A DNA stretch of 64,000 nucleotides from Corbicula japonica (taxonomy: Eukaryota > Mollusca > Bivalvia > Venerida > Cyrenidae): positions 25,001 to 89,000 of the forward strand of contig JAZAYU010000871.1 in the NCBI GenBank assembly GCA_038501625.1. The letters are read 5' to 3'. A model generated the notes under the pieces. It made no database searches. It worked only from the letters and a program-made list of their open reading frames with translations, and was not told the DNA's origin. Below are positions 37,823-50,689 of the stretch, piece by piece (position 1 is the first letter of the stretch; every line of letters starts with the position of its first letter). The position numbers and the translations under genes were made by a program.

Positions 37823-39166
37823 TAACAGGGTTTTCAGCATTCAGTTAGGGTAATGGAGCTTTTCCAACAATCTAAGACGGTTTTCGGTAACCTTCGGCAA
37901 GGGGTCCAGTTTTGGGTAACCTTCAGTGTATTATTAGGGTAATGGAGCTTTCCGAACAATTTAAGATGGTTTTCGGTAATAATAGGAGTTACCCAAGGGT
38001 ATTGCAGCTTTTCCAATCATCTATCACGGTCTGAGGTAACCTTCGGCAACGGGTTAGGGTAATGGAGGATTTCGAAAAATGTAACAGGGTTTTCGGTAAT
38101 CTTTACAATTCCGTTAGGGTAATGACGCTTTTCGAACAATCTCAGACCGTTTTCGGTAACCTTCGGCAACGGGTCCAGTTTTCGGTAACCTTCGGTGTAT
38201 TATTAGGGTCATGGAGCTTTTCGAAGAATCCAACAGGGTTTTCGGTAACCTTCGGCAACGGGTTAGGGAAATGAAGATTTTCCAACAATCTAACAGGGTT
38301 TTCGGTATCTTTTGGGGGTACGGTTAGGGTAATGGACGTTTTCGAAAAATCTAACAGGGGTTTCGGTAACCTTCGGCAACGGGTTAGGGTAATGGAGAAT
38401 TTCGAAGAATGTAACAGAGTTTTCGGTAACCTTCAGCATACCGTTATGGTTATGGAGCCTTTCGAACAATCTAAGACTGTTTTCGGTAACCTCCAGCAAC
38501 AGGTCCAGTTTTCGGCAAAATTCGGTGTATTGATAGGGTAATGGAGGTTTCCGAAGAATCAAACAGGGTTTCCGGTAACCTTTGGCAACGGGTAACGGTA
38601 ATTTAATGAGGTTTTCAAACAATCTAACAGGGTTTTCGGTAACCTTCTGCAACGGGTCAGGGTAATCGAGGTTTTCAAAGAAATTAACCCAGTTTTCGGT
38701 AATCTTCGGTGTAGGGTTATGGTAATGGCGAGTTTCGTACAATCTAAGAGTGTTTTCGGTAACCATTGGCAACGGCTTAGGGTAATGGAAGTTTTCCATT
38801 AATCTAACAAGGTTTTAGGTAACTTTCTGCAACAGGTCAGTGTAATTGAGGTTTATGAAGATTTTAAGCCAGTTTTCGGTAACCTTCGGCGTAGGCCTAA
38901 GGTAATGGAGAGTTTCGGACAATCTAACACGATTTTCGGTAATCTTCTGCAACGTTTTAGAGCAGTGAAGGTTTTCCAACAATCTAACAAGATTTTCGGT
39001 AACATTCTGCGACGTGAGGATGTAATCGAGGTTTTCGAAGATTTTTATCCAGTTTTCGGTAATGGAGGTTTTCCAACAATCTAACAGGGTTTTCGGTAAC
39101 CTACGGCAACGGGTTCGGGAAATGGAGGTTTGCCAACAATCAAACAGGGTTTTCGTAAACCTTTGG
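37823..39166. repeat. 60-bp minisatellite, about 22 copies
   Basis: The consensus unit runs 'gttagggtaatggaggtttt', 'cgaacaatctaacagggttt', 'tcggtaaccttcggcaacgg' (60 bp). Copies differ by substitutions and a few indels. Each unit contains a TTAGGG core. As 60 is divisible by 3, ORFs of 60-170 residues with a 20-residue period ('PLPKVTENPVRLFENL' on the minus strand) appear on both strands. They are broken by stops and have no start conserved between copies, so I treat them as by-products. Confidence 0.9.
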
Positions 39167-39364
39167 AATTCAAACCTTCGCAAACATGTATGTTTATCTT
39201 TACGATATGTCCCTATTTTACAGAAAATAAATATCACAAACCGAGATCAACCTTTTATTCGATACCTCCTTTTTCTCTTTAACCTGGATTGCTTTGGTCT
39301 ATCTCTTCAGGCATGCAGAATAATTTTCAGATCTCGTTATTGCGATTCAAATGGTATATAAAAC
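39167..39364. repeat. About 345-360-bp repeat, first copy, left part (interrupted)
   Basis: 'aaaccttcgcaaacatgtat' at 39172 through 'attgcgattcaaatggtata' and 'taaaac' at 39359-39364. The right part of this unit resumes at 46305. Subtracting the insert and its duplication (6,946 bp) gives a spacing of 360 to the next copy's landmark at 46478, in line with the later periods of 353 and 342. Confidence 0.85.
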
Positions 39365-42300
39365 CAGGGTGGGGAATCACGTGACAAAAACATGGCCGTC
39401 AACTAAAAACTTCTCTCGTTCCGAGGTAAGTTTTTACTTGTTTCTCGCTTATTCCTGGACCATTTTAGATGAAATAAACACTAAAGTACCCCGTTCTTCT
39501 GGCAAAATTTCGCAAGTGAGCTGATTGTTGCATAAAAAATTTGATATATCCCGACAGAAAAAAAGCTTCTGGTGCAAAAATATCCAGTTTCTGTATGCCA
39601 CTGAAGTGAAAAACGCAAAAATGGAAAATGGGAACACTGGCCGCAACGTTGAGTATAGGGAACACTTGCATTTTTTGAGAAGCAAACTGTTTGTCAAACC
39701 GAGCGATCAGTTTGCGAAACGGAGCGTGTCCGTTGTATTTTTTTCAATAAAACATGGATATTTTTGTTTCCTTTGTTTAAATTCTTATGATCAGCTACGA
39801 AGTTGTTGGAAAGAAGTATTATTTAATACAGGTGAGTCTTGCATAGCTAGAAATGTAAATCTCTGAAAAGTATGCATTTATGAAACAAAGCACTAAAAAA
39901 AACCCCCACTATTTGTATTAAGCAGATTTTCTGAAGATAATCAGTGAACGTTAAGAATTATGATGATGCGCCAGAAAAATAATAAGCATGAAAGCATGAT
40001 TACAGTAAGAATGTTTATATACTCAGTACATGTAAAAACGTAGATTTTAATCTCATGTATTTTGAAGTTTTTTTTCATTTTTACAAGATCTGTTGCCTCA
40101 AGCAGAGTAAAGTCTTGAAAACCAGACTTACGAAATTTAATGTATCGACGTCATGATGCACGTGACTTAAATTCCACACTTTGCACTTGAATTAAAAGTG
40201 TATTCAAATTTCGCAATTTTATTGGTATGTACTTGTGAGCAGTCGATCGATACACAGTAAAACATGTTTAAAGGCTTTGTGCCAATCTGCATTAAGGCCA
40301 CGGCTTATTGTATTGCCGTTCTTACGTTTAGAATCGTATGCGTAATCTACAACATGAAGGGCACGGACACATACAGCTGTTTTTACACTCTTTTTCTTAA
40401 AACAAAACAACATCAACATTTTAGACTAGCTATTCTTGTCTTCAGACGTACATGTCGCCGATCAAACACATTAGGGATTGGGGGAAGAAACTCATTTATT
40501 CACGTGGTCAGCCACAAAAAAATCTTTCTGAGCTTCGACAAACACTGACTGATGAATGGAATAAAATGCCCCAAGAACAAAGTCTTAGTAGCGTAAATCC
40601 CGTGTTGTAGGCCATTGGCTGGGAAGATGCTTCTTGGGACATTTATAAACAAGTATTTTCTGAAAAGCCTCGTCTGTCCCGGATTCATTTTCGTTGTTGC
40701 ACTCTGGAACATATTGGGATTATGGAGGTTTTTATTGTGTTACCCCTGAAATTTGAAGAAAAATACATGGATTGTAAATTCTATTTTAATTCAGCAGCTA
40801 CGAATAAACAAACATATTATTTAAGAAAACTTGAAAAAGATTTCACACCAAAAACTTACTTGTATATGTTTATTAGCCAGCTTAGGGAAAGTTATAAGCT
40901 CTTACAAAGCTTTATAATAATAAACATCATGAAACAGTTTTTATTTGTTTGAAATCACACTGGCCAAAAGTATTAATTTTACAACAATAATATATTTTAA
41001 TACATTTAAACTAGAATCAAAAATGAAAAATGAAAACTTCAAAGATTCAAATCTTCCCAGCTTCCCAGCTAATGCCTACAAAACGGAGGTTAAGCTATTA
41101 CGACTTTATTAATCAAATCAACGTCCGCCGACTTTTTTATCAAGAGAAGGACAATCTTTTCAATTAAATTAGTTTCAAAATGACTTTGCTTTTGGAAAAT
41201 CACAGTCGTTTTATGACTGTCTCTAATAGTACCTACCCGTTAATGTGGGTTCCTGTCATCATATCCCGAAAAACATGCTTATATAAAACTATAATAAGTA
41301 TCAAAGCATTTGTCATGTTTGTTAAGTAAATATTCTAAGAATCGCATCAATATTTATTGCTGTCTGCAGCAAAATAAATTTTTATAATAACAATGCCTAT
41401 ACTATCTTATAATTCACCAGGTTTCAAATATAAAATACATTATAAGATAGGATATCTCGCCTGTATAAAAAATAATATGAACTAAGGCACTGCCTCTTAT
41501 CGAGCTCTAGCTTTATTAATCTCAGATAATGATTTATATTTAAAAAAAAATTGTTTCTAACATTTGTTAGCCTACTCATGCACGATAAAATTATGTGATA
41601 TTTGGAAAGAATTTAAGTCTACATGAACTTGATTCAGCTGGACAACTGGCAATCTGACTTTTACTAAACATTTGGGTTTTTAATGTGTAAAAACAAAGGC
41701 TACTTGCTTAAATTTACAACCCAAATGTGTTCCATTACCTCACTTAATGCAATATTGAATATTGATAAATTCTTCATTGATACATGAAAATATTACATTG
41801 TCACATGTGCATGAAAATTAATATATTATTGCCTGAAAAATAAATTTTATTTTTTAAAATGTTACCTTGATTACACTTGCATTTGTAACTTGCAATTGCA
41901 CAATATTGTTCCATGCTATTCAAAAAATATATATGCATGTAAATGAATAAAGTTATAATATAGACCTAAAAAGTACTGTTTTAATATACATGTACATCAC
42001 ATTAACACCACATTGAGACTTCAATATGTAGTGTGATACATCAACTAGATTTTGGGGCATATTTGTGCAAAGTCATTTGAAAATATCTCCAGGAATGACA
42101 ATGCCATAGGAATTTTCAGTTATTAACAACAGTAATTTAAAGCTATAGACATGATAGATGCTGTGTGAAAAATATTGTTACAATATGGTACATATTTGGT
42201 GACAATAAGGTACATATTTGAGCCAAGTTACTTAAATGTGCATGATAGAATTACTTATTTAAGTTGAACTATAGTTCATCTATTGGGCCAAAAATAGATG

Positions 42301-43336
42301 AAATAATCTCAATCAATTAAACATAAACATGTACAATATCATGTAGTCTGATTATCCATATGTAACACTCCTTTACAGGTCTTAGTAACTGATTTGAAAC
42401 AAAATGCTTCTTTATATCTATTTTCATTACATAAATGAATTGCGCTTGCCAATCAAATCATGCATTAAAAATGTTGTTGGTCCATTTTTATAAATGTATA
42501 ATAACAATTTTAAGAGATTGTTTGCAAAAAAAATGTAAACCCATGAACACATAAACATGCCATTATTCATAACCACTTTTGGATCTCTGTCTGGTAAGTA
42601 TTTTATAAATGTAATATATATACTGGAAAATGTGAATTTCAAAATTCTGAACCTCAGTCCAGTTGGTATTTTCTTGATTTTGTATTTTTCGTTGCAGAAA
42701 TTTAGGCACAACTACTTTAAAATATGGTGGGTAAATTTCTCTATAAAAAGTACCATATATTAAAAAATGTAAACTTCTCTACTGGTACATTGCTAAAACA
42801 TAAACATACAAAAGAAAAAAAATCATTGTTTTTATTATGAGTGCAATTTCAAGTTTTTTGTGTTAAAGTCCAGCTTAAGCAGATCCAAGTACTGGTATAT
42901 TCAGATTTTTACATGTATTTAAAGAGGCCAAAAACCCACTGACATGGCAAGAAATGTTTCTCTTCCTCTTCACAGCAATCTACTTTTTTCAACAATTTAA
43001 ATGATTATGAAAGTTCTGATTTTTTTATTTTCTAAAACACAACTTTTTGATGCTGAGCAAATTTAGTGATACCATGAATATTTAACAAAATTTACAAAAA
43101 TAAAACAAAACAAAGCAGACACCTTGTAAATAGTGTATTTGATTATACATGTACCTCACATACATATTTTGATTATGAAATCATGTTGAAATGTGCACAT
43201 GACAGAAAATATGGTAATAATAGAACACTTTTAATTCCCAAAATGAGCATTAACTTGATATTTGATGCTATTCTTGGTACACATGTATTCTGCTTTCTGG
43301 TCAAACTTTTTGGTCCCAACTGATGATAATATATTG

Positions 43337-43577
43337 GAGATTAACCCTTTCCTCCATGTAAACACCTTTATGACATGGAAAAACTGTGTAGATTCAGATC
43401 AGCCAGCACATCCATGATGTCTGATCAGGATCTGCAATGTTCACTTGTTTAAATCATTAGGTTATTTCTGACCAAAAAGTGAACAGTGCAGATCCTGATT
43501 AGATGTGCCAGCTAATCTGGATCTACACCAGTCTCACACGGGTAAAAAGGCATGTCTGTAGAGTAAAAGGGTAAATT
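43337..43577. mobile_element. Copy of the TTAA-flanked palindromic MITE
   Basis: Begins 'ttaaccctttcctccatgta' and ends 'agtaaaagggtaaat', with internal 'agatcctgattagatgtgcc' and 'gtgtagattcagatcagcca'. The right flank is TAAA rather than TTAA, a decayed duplication. It is nested inside the 6.9-kb element. Confidence 0.7.
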
Positions 43578-45550
43578 TCTCTTTTATTTAAAATCTCATA
43601 CTACAGTACTGTGTATTAAAATTAAAAAGGTAATACTCAGTAGTTACTTTGAGAAAATTATTGTCTATACAATTTACAAAACCTGAAATTTCATACATTT
43701 AGGACAATCTGTCATGTATTTGGCCAAAATATAAAAAAAAGATAAATTGTTTCTGGAGGTACCATGTCAAATAGGCCACAAGTCAATTCAGGCAGTACTT
43801 GTAAGTCTATTGTATATGGCAATCACTGTAAAGAGTTAGTTTTGTTTTTAGATTTACACAAGCTTTTAAAAAATAGTATCATTGCTTAATTGATATCTAA
43901 AATTGTGCTTGTTATCCTGAAACCCAAGAACAAATTAAAACATCATCTGATTGTCATTTTTGCTTAAAAAATTGGACTGTCATCATAAAGTAAAGTAATT
44001 TATGTTACAGTCATAATCTCTTCTCTACACCTACCCAAGCTGTTGATTCAATCAGTTTTGTCTGGGTGTCACACTGTTACCGGTATATACAGTAAGATCA
44101 CAATTTACAACACTTGCAGTAAAAGTCAGAGGTGCTAATGCAGTCAAAGGTGTCATATTTAATAAATAAATTTATTTCTAAACCAATTTCCATGTTGGAC
44201 AATGCAAAATACACAGCTTATGTTGCAACCATCAATATTTTATTCTGTGCTAGTGTAGACAGAGTGACTTTTGTAGACTAAGGTCATTGATCAAAAGAGC
44301 ATATTGACATATAAATGATGTCTTTTCTTTTGTTGCAACATTTTGTTAATTGTTTTCCCACCTGTTTAGTCATGATAGTCTTGGACAAAAATCCGGAAAA
44401 AGGACGTGTTGCTTTGTACAAAATGTCCAATCTATGAAGCAACTTGTTCATGAAAAATATTTTATAAAACATCATAAACTGACATAGAACATATTAACAC
44501 AATGATACTAAAAACTTTATAAATAAAATAAAAATGAGGCCTATTTTTGAGGCCTATTTGAGCTATTTCAAAATAAAGTGTGGCTCATTTGACTTGTTTG
44601 TGGCCTATTGACTGTAATCCATATACCAATTCCATGGTATTTGATCATAAATTTGGTGTGAATAGACTGATAACGATCCCAATCTATCAACCAAAACAGT
44701 AATCATTATGTTTATGCAGTGTAGACCAAGTGTAGACCCTCATTTTTTAGGGGGGAGGGGCGGCGGCTAGTTTCTTTTTTTTAGAAAACAGGGTCTTGTG
44801 CCATGAGTTTTATAAGAATAAATAAAAGAAATCTCATACCTCGTGTTCAGTACTCTCACAAACAATATCTTCGACTGCCATGAGCTCACATGTCTGAATG
44901 ACGAACATGACCAGTGACAAAAAACTCTTATACAAAACTGAATTGTGGCGCTGGTCTACGCTAAGCTCAGTGTGTCTCACAATGTGACTGAGTGACATTG
45001 CGAGGTCCAGTTCACAATTCAACTTCACATAAAAGTTGGTTCTCACCAGCCTTACATATTGTTTTCAAGAAAAACTCCATGCATCTGATTGTTCCGTCGA
45101 TGGGCCTTATGCTCCTTTGAATTTAAAGGCCTAATAATCCACTGACAAGCTACCATTCAGTAGTTTTCAACTTGACTTCTTCAGTCTAATTTATCAAAAT
45201 GGCCGATCGCTAGTATTGCTATTGGTTACAACGAACGACAACCTACTCTCTAAACAGACGATTTAGTTTTTTTAGCTTTCCAAAATGCTAGTCCGATAAC
45301 AATGCTACCGAATAATAAGTTTTAATTTTTAAAGATATTTTGCCATTAGCAATTTATAAAAATAAAGCCAATAACAAAATTTGTAAAAACAATACTTTGC
45401 CGTAAGTTTTTACCGGTCAGTTTTTTTCCCGTGTTTACATTGCCTTATGCTGTGCACAACCGGAAACCAGCGCAAACGAAGTGGACAACTTTTTTTTCTC
45501 CTTAGTGAATGGGCATTCCTGCGACCTTAAGACGAGCTTAACGCTCGGGT

Positions 45551-45575
45551 CGCTTCGCGACCCGAGCTAGAGCTC
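45551..45575. repeat. Strong GC-rich hairpin
   Basis: gctcgggtcgc, loop ttc, gcgacccgagc: an 11-bp perfect stem in AT-rich surroundings, flanked by 'gagctt' and 'tagagctc', which extend the symmetry. The nearby 'agctagagctcgat' also matches 'atcgagctctagct' at about 41499 in inverted orientation. It might be a transposon end or a cruciform; not a convincing terminator in this eukaryotic setting. Confidence 0.55.
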
Positions 45576-46304
45576 GATATTAATATCTTACCGTGTCCAG
45601 ATTCTTTACTTCATGACTTAAAAGACAAAAACACATTTCAATATCTACTCTTTTGGGATTGCGGAAATAGAAATTCGTTTTACTAATCGGAAATCGAATT
45701 TTCAATCTAATGTTGCAAACAAAACGCCCTAATTTGTTTTTACACTATATTACACTAAAACTGGAAAAGTTCATTATAATTCACAATGTTCTCTTTTTCA
45801 TTTATAGTCTTCAGAAAATCTGCTTTATACAAATTATGATATCTTTTCCAGTGTTTTGTTTCATGAATGCAAACGTTTCAAAGATTTACATTTCTAGCTA
45901 AGCAAGAGTTAAACAATACTTCTTTCTAACAACTTCGTAGCTGATCATAAGAATTTAAACAAAGGAAACAAAATGTCCATGTTTTATTGAAAAAAAAATA
46001 AAACGGACTCGCTTGGATTATTTGCAAACTGATCGCTCGGATTGGCAAACAATTTTCTTCTCAAAAATACAAGTGTTCCCTATCTCCCTAGCTGCCAAAC
46101 ACTGTACACAAAATACCGCATAAACTACAAAAGCTGGCAAAATTTGGAATACACTATGCAATCTGTCTTCGTGTAAGGGGTACTTTAGTGTTTATTTCAT
46201 TTAAAATGGTCCAGGAATAAGCGAGAAACAAGTAAAAACATACCTCGAACCGAGATAATTTTTTGGTTGGCGGCCATGTTATTGTCACGTGATTCCCCAC
46301 CCTG

Positions 46305-47400
46305 TAAAACATGACAACTGTTCATTAAATGACATGGATTGAGGGCGACGTAATGTTTACCAATAGAGCAATTCCATATTCTGCATGTAATCCCTATTAC
46401 GCAGACTCGAATTCGAATCGTTTATATATTCCTAAGCTAGCCAAAAAATCCATACATGGTTGGAACTTGTAATTAAACCTTCGCAAACATGTATGTTTAT
46501 CTCAACGATATGTCCCTATTTTAAACAAAATAAATATCAGAAACCGAGACCATCCTCGGATTCGAGCCCTACGGTTTTCGTTTTAACCTGGATTGCTTTG
46601 GTACGATCTCCTAAGGCATGCAGAATAATTTTCAGGTCTCGTTATTGCGATTCAAATGGTATATAAAACATGACAACTGTTCATTAAATGGCGGAGATTA
46701 AGGACGACGTAATGTTTACCAATAGAACAAATTCCATATTCTGCATTTAATCCCAATTACGCAGGCTCGGATCGTTTATATATTCCTAAGCTAGCCAAAC
46801 AATCCATACATGGTTGGAACCGAAATTTAAACCTTTGCAAACATTTATGTTTATCTTAACGATATGTCCCTATTTTAAACAAAATAAATATCAGAAACCG
46901 AGACCAACCTCGGATTCGAGCCCTATTGTTTTCGCTTTAACCTGGATTGCTTTGGTGCAATCTCTTCAGGCATGCAGAATGAATTTCAGATCTCGTTATT
47001 GCGATTCAAATGGTACATAAAACATGACAACTGTTTATTTAATCGCGGAGATTGAGGACGACGTAATGTTTAACAATAAAACACATTAAATATTCTGCAT
47101 ATAATCGCAATTACGGACGCTCAGATCCGTAAAGTGGCCAAACAATCCACACATGGTTGGAACCGGAATTTATACCCTCGCAAATATGCATACCTACCAT
47201 AATGATCAGTGCCTATTTGAAAGAAAAACATATCAGTTATCGGTACCAGACTCGATTTCAATCCCCACATTTCTTTTATTTATTTGCATCGCTTTAATTA
47301 AATCTCCTCAGAACTGCAGAACAATATTAAGATCTCTTTATTGCGAGTCGAACGGTATATAAAACATAATAACAGTTCATTAAATGACGGAATTATAGGA
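46305..47400. repeat. About 345-350-bp tandem repeat, remaining copies
   Basis: It continues the unit split at 39364. The landmark 'aaacctt.gcaaacat.tatg' recurs at 46478, 46831 and, diverged, 47173 (periods 353 and 342). Each unit holds 'cctggattgctttggt', 'gcatgcagaat.a.tttcag', 'attgcgattcaaatggta' and 'acatgacaactgtt'. The 68-residue ORFs at 46460, 46814 and 47153 are the same reading in successive copies. Divergence increases to the right, so the last copy is the oldest or least homogenised. Confidence 0.85.
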
Positions 47401-47765
47401 CGACGTAATGTTGACTCAAAGAAAAAATGTTATTTTCCTTTACGCACGTAGGCAGTAATCAATCGAATTTACCGTCACTTATTCTGGAAGGATTCAAACC
47501 AATCAAATCACTTCTTTCATATTGACAGCCACAATATAATGGCATGTTTCGCATCCGCCCAGTCATTTGTGATGGAAACGTCGTATTGGAATATAAAAAG
47601 AATTGGAATATAAAAGTGATTTTGGATATTATTACTCATGTAAGTACTATTCTATTGTTAATATTTATTAACTTAATAATCTATATTATTATATATATGT
47701 GTAAACACAAGTTCACAAAATTGAAATGAAAACTGAAACTATTTATAATAAAATTCTCTATTCAA
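47401..47765. other. Short gap, nothing recognised
   Basis: No repeat or ORF of note. It is probably the 3' flank of the minus-strand gene that ends at 47766. Confidence 0.4.
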
Positions 47766-50369
47766 TCATGTGTTTAACTCCCCGTCAGTTACATCAGTTT
47801 TAATATCTTTATTTTTACATCTATTCAGTTTCTTCTGAAACGCTTGAAAGGACCTATCGGAAAGTTGCATTTCTCGACAACGCTCCTGATAGTGCTTCCA
47901 CTTCTGCCACATTGTCTTCCCGCGATTAGCTGTGTCGCTGTCCTGTAGTAAAGACAGTTCAACGGATGTCCACTTGCTAAAACAACCATTACTGGGTTTA
48001 TGCATGACAGTGACTTCTTCACTATCTATATTTGGTGTAATGTCTTCCATATTAAATTCCCCAATTCGTTCAGGTCCGTCAACATGCTCGTCTCTTGCAA
48101 CTACGTTTGTTTCTACTATTGATTTTTCAGTCTCTATTCCAGCCTTATCCAATGACCTCTTTAAATCCAGTCTGATTGTATTTGATGGATACAAACGGTA
48201 TACCTTCGTCGTGTTCACGCCTGGTAATTAAAACTTGCACTGTATTTCAAGCGTTTTCAACATGGACTGATTCAGCGGAAGATACCTTTCAACTTGACTT
48301 AGTTTGTAGAAATTCACGTACCTGCCCAGTTGAATCAATGTTACACAAGATACAAACATCAGCACCTTGATCTGGTCGATTATTGTCAGTTTTTGTCTGC
48401 AATTTTCTCCAAGACAGGCTTAATCCAAGGGAATACAGAGTCCATATACTGAGAACTATGACAAAATTTCAGCTTTTCCATCGACGACAAAACTACTGCA
48501 TGCATTTTACCTGCTTCTCTTTCCCTCTCACTTTCTTTGTCTGAAATGTCTACGATGACCCAGTATCCATATTTGTATTGCCAATTCAGACCCTCGTGTC
48601 GACTCTCATCAAATGTCCTGAAGGCAGGAGAACAAACAAGACAAAGGCTCTATATGCCTTCAGACAATATTTCCTTCATATCTATTTCCAGATTCTGCAG
48701 CAACTTCCTTACAACCACAAATACCATTGACCACTTGGCCCTTTTCACCACCATAAGCCTGTCCACCAGATCGGCAACTATAATGCCACCAACTATTCGC
48801 TCGTTGGCATTTCCATGAGAGGTTTTCAACATCAATATGAAGTCTTGCACTGACAGAAATACATGTCCAACTGTATGGAAATCTTTCAGTAACGACCACA
48901 CTACATTTCTGCCGAGAACCAATTTACTCCCATCAATCAGGTTAAAGAGTCCACTGACGTTCGCAATCCTACGCTGCATTGTAACGTTCTTAGAGTACAG
49001 GCAGAGTGGAGGTAGCGTATTCTCATCGGCACAACAGGCGCTGCAGTCTTCCAAACAAAGAAAGCCCATTTGGTCTGTGCGGCTGCGGTACTCCAGACCT
49101 GGACCAAGATTTATGGAATATAACCTGGAAATGCCTGTCATTGGATGTCCCCAAAGTAACTTCTCTACAGCTAACTCACATGCGGTTTAAGCTCACGACA
49201 AACTCAAGTCTGCATACACTGTCTCGACACTGTGCAAAGTTGTTTTCAATCTCACTAAGATAATTTAATGCATCTGCCCGAATGCTTCTTTCAGTTTGCA
49301 CGCTCTGCACGCCTTCGACGTTCAAAACAGATGCAGAAACAGGATGAACGCGGCTACGTGGGTATCGATGTGGTAGATCGCTGTACATCTGTACAAAGCG
49401 TATGTCTCCCACACAGACGTTTCTCAGATCCTCAGAAATATCGACAGTTTGGCCATCCAAAGAACTTTGAAAACTAGCACATTCTCCAAATGAAAATGGA
49501 GATATAATGCGTCCGTTATGCCCCGTCACTTCCTTTATTCCTTGCTTATATGTCCCTAGAAGATATCACATGTCCCACTTGCACACATATGTCTTCAACC
49601 TCACTTTCATTCGCAATCGGCAATAGTACTCATCCGTGCCATTTGTCGCCAAATCGAAAGGTAAACAATACCTTCTTAAAGTTGGATAGCTCTCTCAAAT
49701 CTGTGGTGTGAAAGGCCCTTTCGAAGCTTTGAAGGATAAGTTTTTGATCACCTGGCAACACAAACACCTTACCTGCATTATTCAAATTGTTCTTTGCTAG
49801 TGTATTTAATGCTTCGCCATTCATCTACATTCGGCTTAATTCAATTTGGAAATTTATTCGCAGTCTGACCATAAACTGTTCAGCGAGTGTCCTTTGCCAT
49901 TTGGGTAAGAGTTTCGTTCCTATTGGTCAGGGACAAACCCAATCAAAGTCTCCTATTGCCCGTCATAAATAATCTGTGTGCCGACTGCTTTCTTCAGCAC
50001 ACTTAAACTGTTACGATTGAAATCTGACAGTTTCAAATGTTTCTTCAGTATTGGGAACAATCGTTTTAAACCAGATGCACCTCTTGGCAATACATCCAGA
50101 TGCCCGAAATTTGACAGCATCCCATGTCCAATACTCTTCCATAGAATAGTTACTCCGTCTACATCAGATTCGAATTCAAATTCGAATAGATCGATCTGCG
50201 TCTGAAATTGCCACAGTTCCCCGGACAGATATATATGTATCACGTCTCAAAAAGTCTTCTACGTCTTTATACTGTTTCCAACAGTCAGCGAAACTAAATC
50301 CATTCTCAAGAGCTGTGTCTAACAGGAATGTTTCCTCCTCATCATAACAGTCCGCGTCTTCTGCCATCT
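47766..50369 (-). pseudogene. Decayed protein-coding gene of unknown function
   Basis: I do not recognise this gene. Minus-strand coding-like translation continues through most of 2.6 kb but changes frame repeatedly: 50367-50225 (starts at ATG right after the acceptor 'ttttatagttcag'; acidic, 'FLLDTALENGFSFADCWKQY'), then about 50225-49953, 49824-49630, 49529-49176, 49141-48650, about 48640-48300 and 48218-47766. The 49141-48650 part has 'CLEDCSACCADENTLPPLC' and a run of hydrophobic residues. The last part contains 'CFSKWTSVELSLLQ', a spacer and 'MWQKWKHYQERC', loosely Myb/SANT-like. Some breaks could be short introns rather than frameshifts, but in-frame stops near 48330-48400 suggest decay. 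It could be a transposon gene or a host gene. A truncated second copy of its first exon lies at 33419-33507. Confidence 0.5.
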
Positions 50370-50454
50370 GAACTATAAAAATGTAACCTTCTAACCCATA
50401 CCGAGTAATTTAAAAACACTATTTGTTTAAGTAATTTTCATTTACTAATTTAAG

Positions 50455-50645
50455 GTAATCAAACCCGGGTTAACCCGAGTTAAAAACCCGGGTTTACCAG
50501 AGTTAACCCGGGTTACAAATCCGGGTAAACCACAGTTAACACGGGTTACAAAAACGTGAACACCATCTTAACCCGGGTTACAAACTAGGGTAAACCATGA
50601 TTACCCGGGTTACAAACCCTGGTTAAATCGGGTTACGTTGGCTTA
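50455..50645. repeat. Short palindromic tandem repeat built on ACCCGGGTTA
   Basis: About eight imperfect units of roughly 20-30 bp with the palindrome AACCCGGGTT and 'acaaa' spacers. It lies directly between the gene start at 50369 and the telomere-like tract at 50690. Confidence 0.7.
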
Positions 50646-50689
50646 TCATCCTCATCACAATTACGTCGGGGTTAGCTCGAAAAAACACT

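Larger units (their letters stand above)
39365..46304. mobile_element. 6,940-bp DNA element with roughly 550-bp terminal inverted repeats and 6-bp target duplication
   Basis: The left end CAGGGTGGGGAATCACGTGA and the inverted right end share the same first 20 bases. Similarity continues to about 39965 on the left and 45775 on the right (530-600 bp, with indels). It includes 'ttgtttctcgcttattcctg', 'gaccattttagatgaaataa', 'acactaaagtacccc', 'gatcagctacgaagttgtt' and 'agctagaaatgtaaatct'. TAAAAC flanks both ends (39359-39364 and 46305-46310), and the uninterrupted site exists in the neighbouring repeat copies at about 46660 and 47020. Six-base duplications with very long inverted repeats fit Maverick/Polinton-type elements, and IS3EU or Dada elements also duplicate 6 bp. 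The 5.8-kb interior shows no polymerase, integrase or transposase that I can recognise. Possible host-like exon ends occur ('gaggtaagt' in the left repeat, and a minus-strand ORF 45046-44834 ending at a donor). It carries one MITE (43337-43577). Superfamily unresolved. Confidence 0.75.

Noticed and set aside
38290..39237. Repetitive protein gene on the minus strand
   Set aside because: Frames with a 20-residue period arise from the 60-bp minisatellite on both strands, are interrupted by stops, and lack a conserved start or splice context.
45551..45575. Rho-independent terminator
   Set aside because: The hairpin is strong, but there is no T-run after it and no bacterial gene context.
46460..47362. 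Three similar 68-residue ORFs that could look like a small gene family
   Set aside because: They are the same position of a 345-bp tandem repeat, each ending near the unit landmark 'gattcaaatggta'; no start context or splicing supports them.
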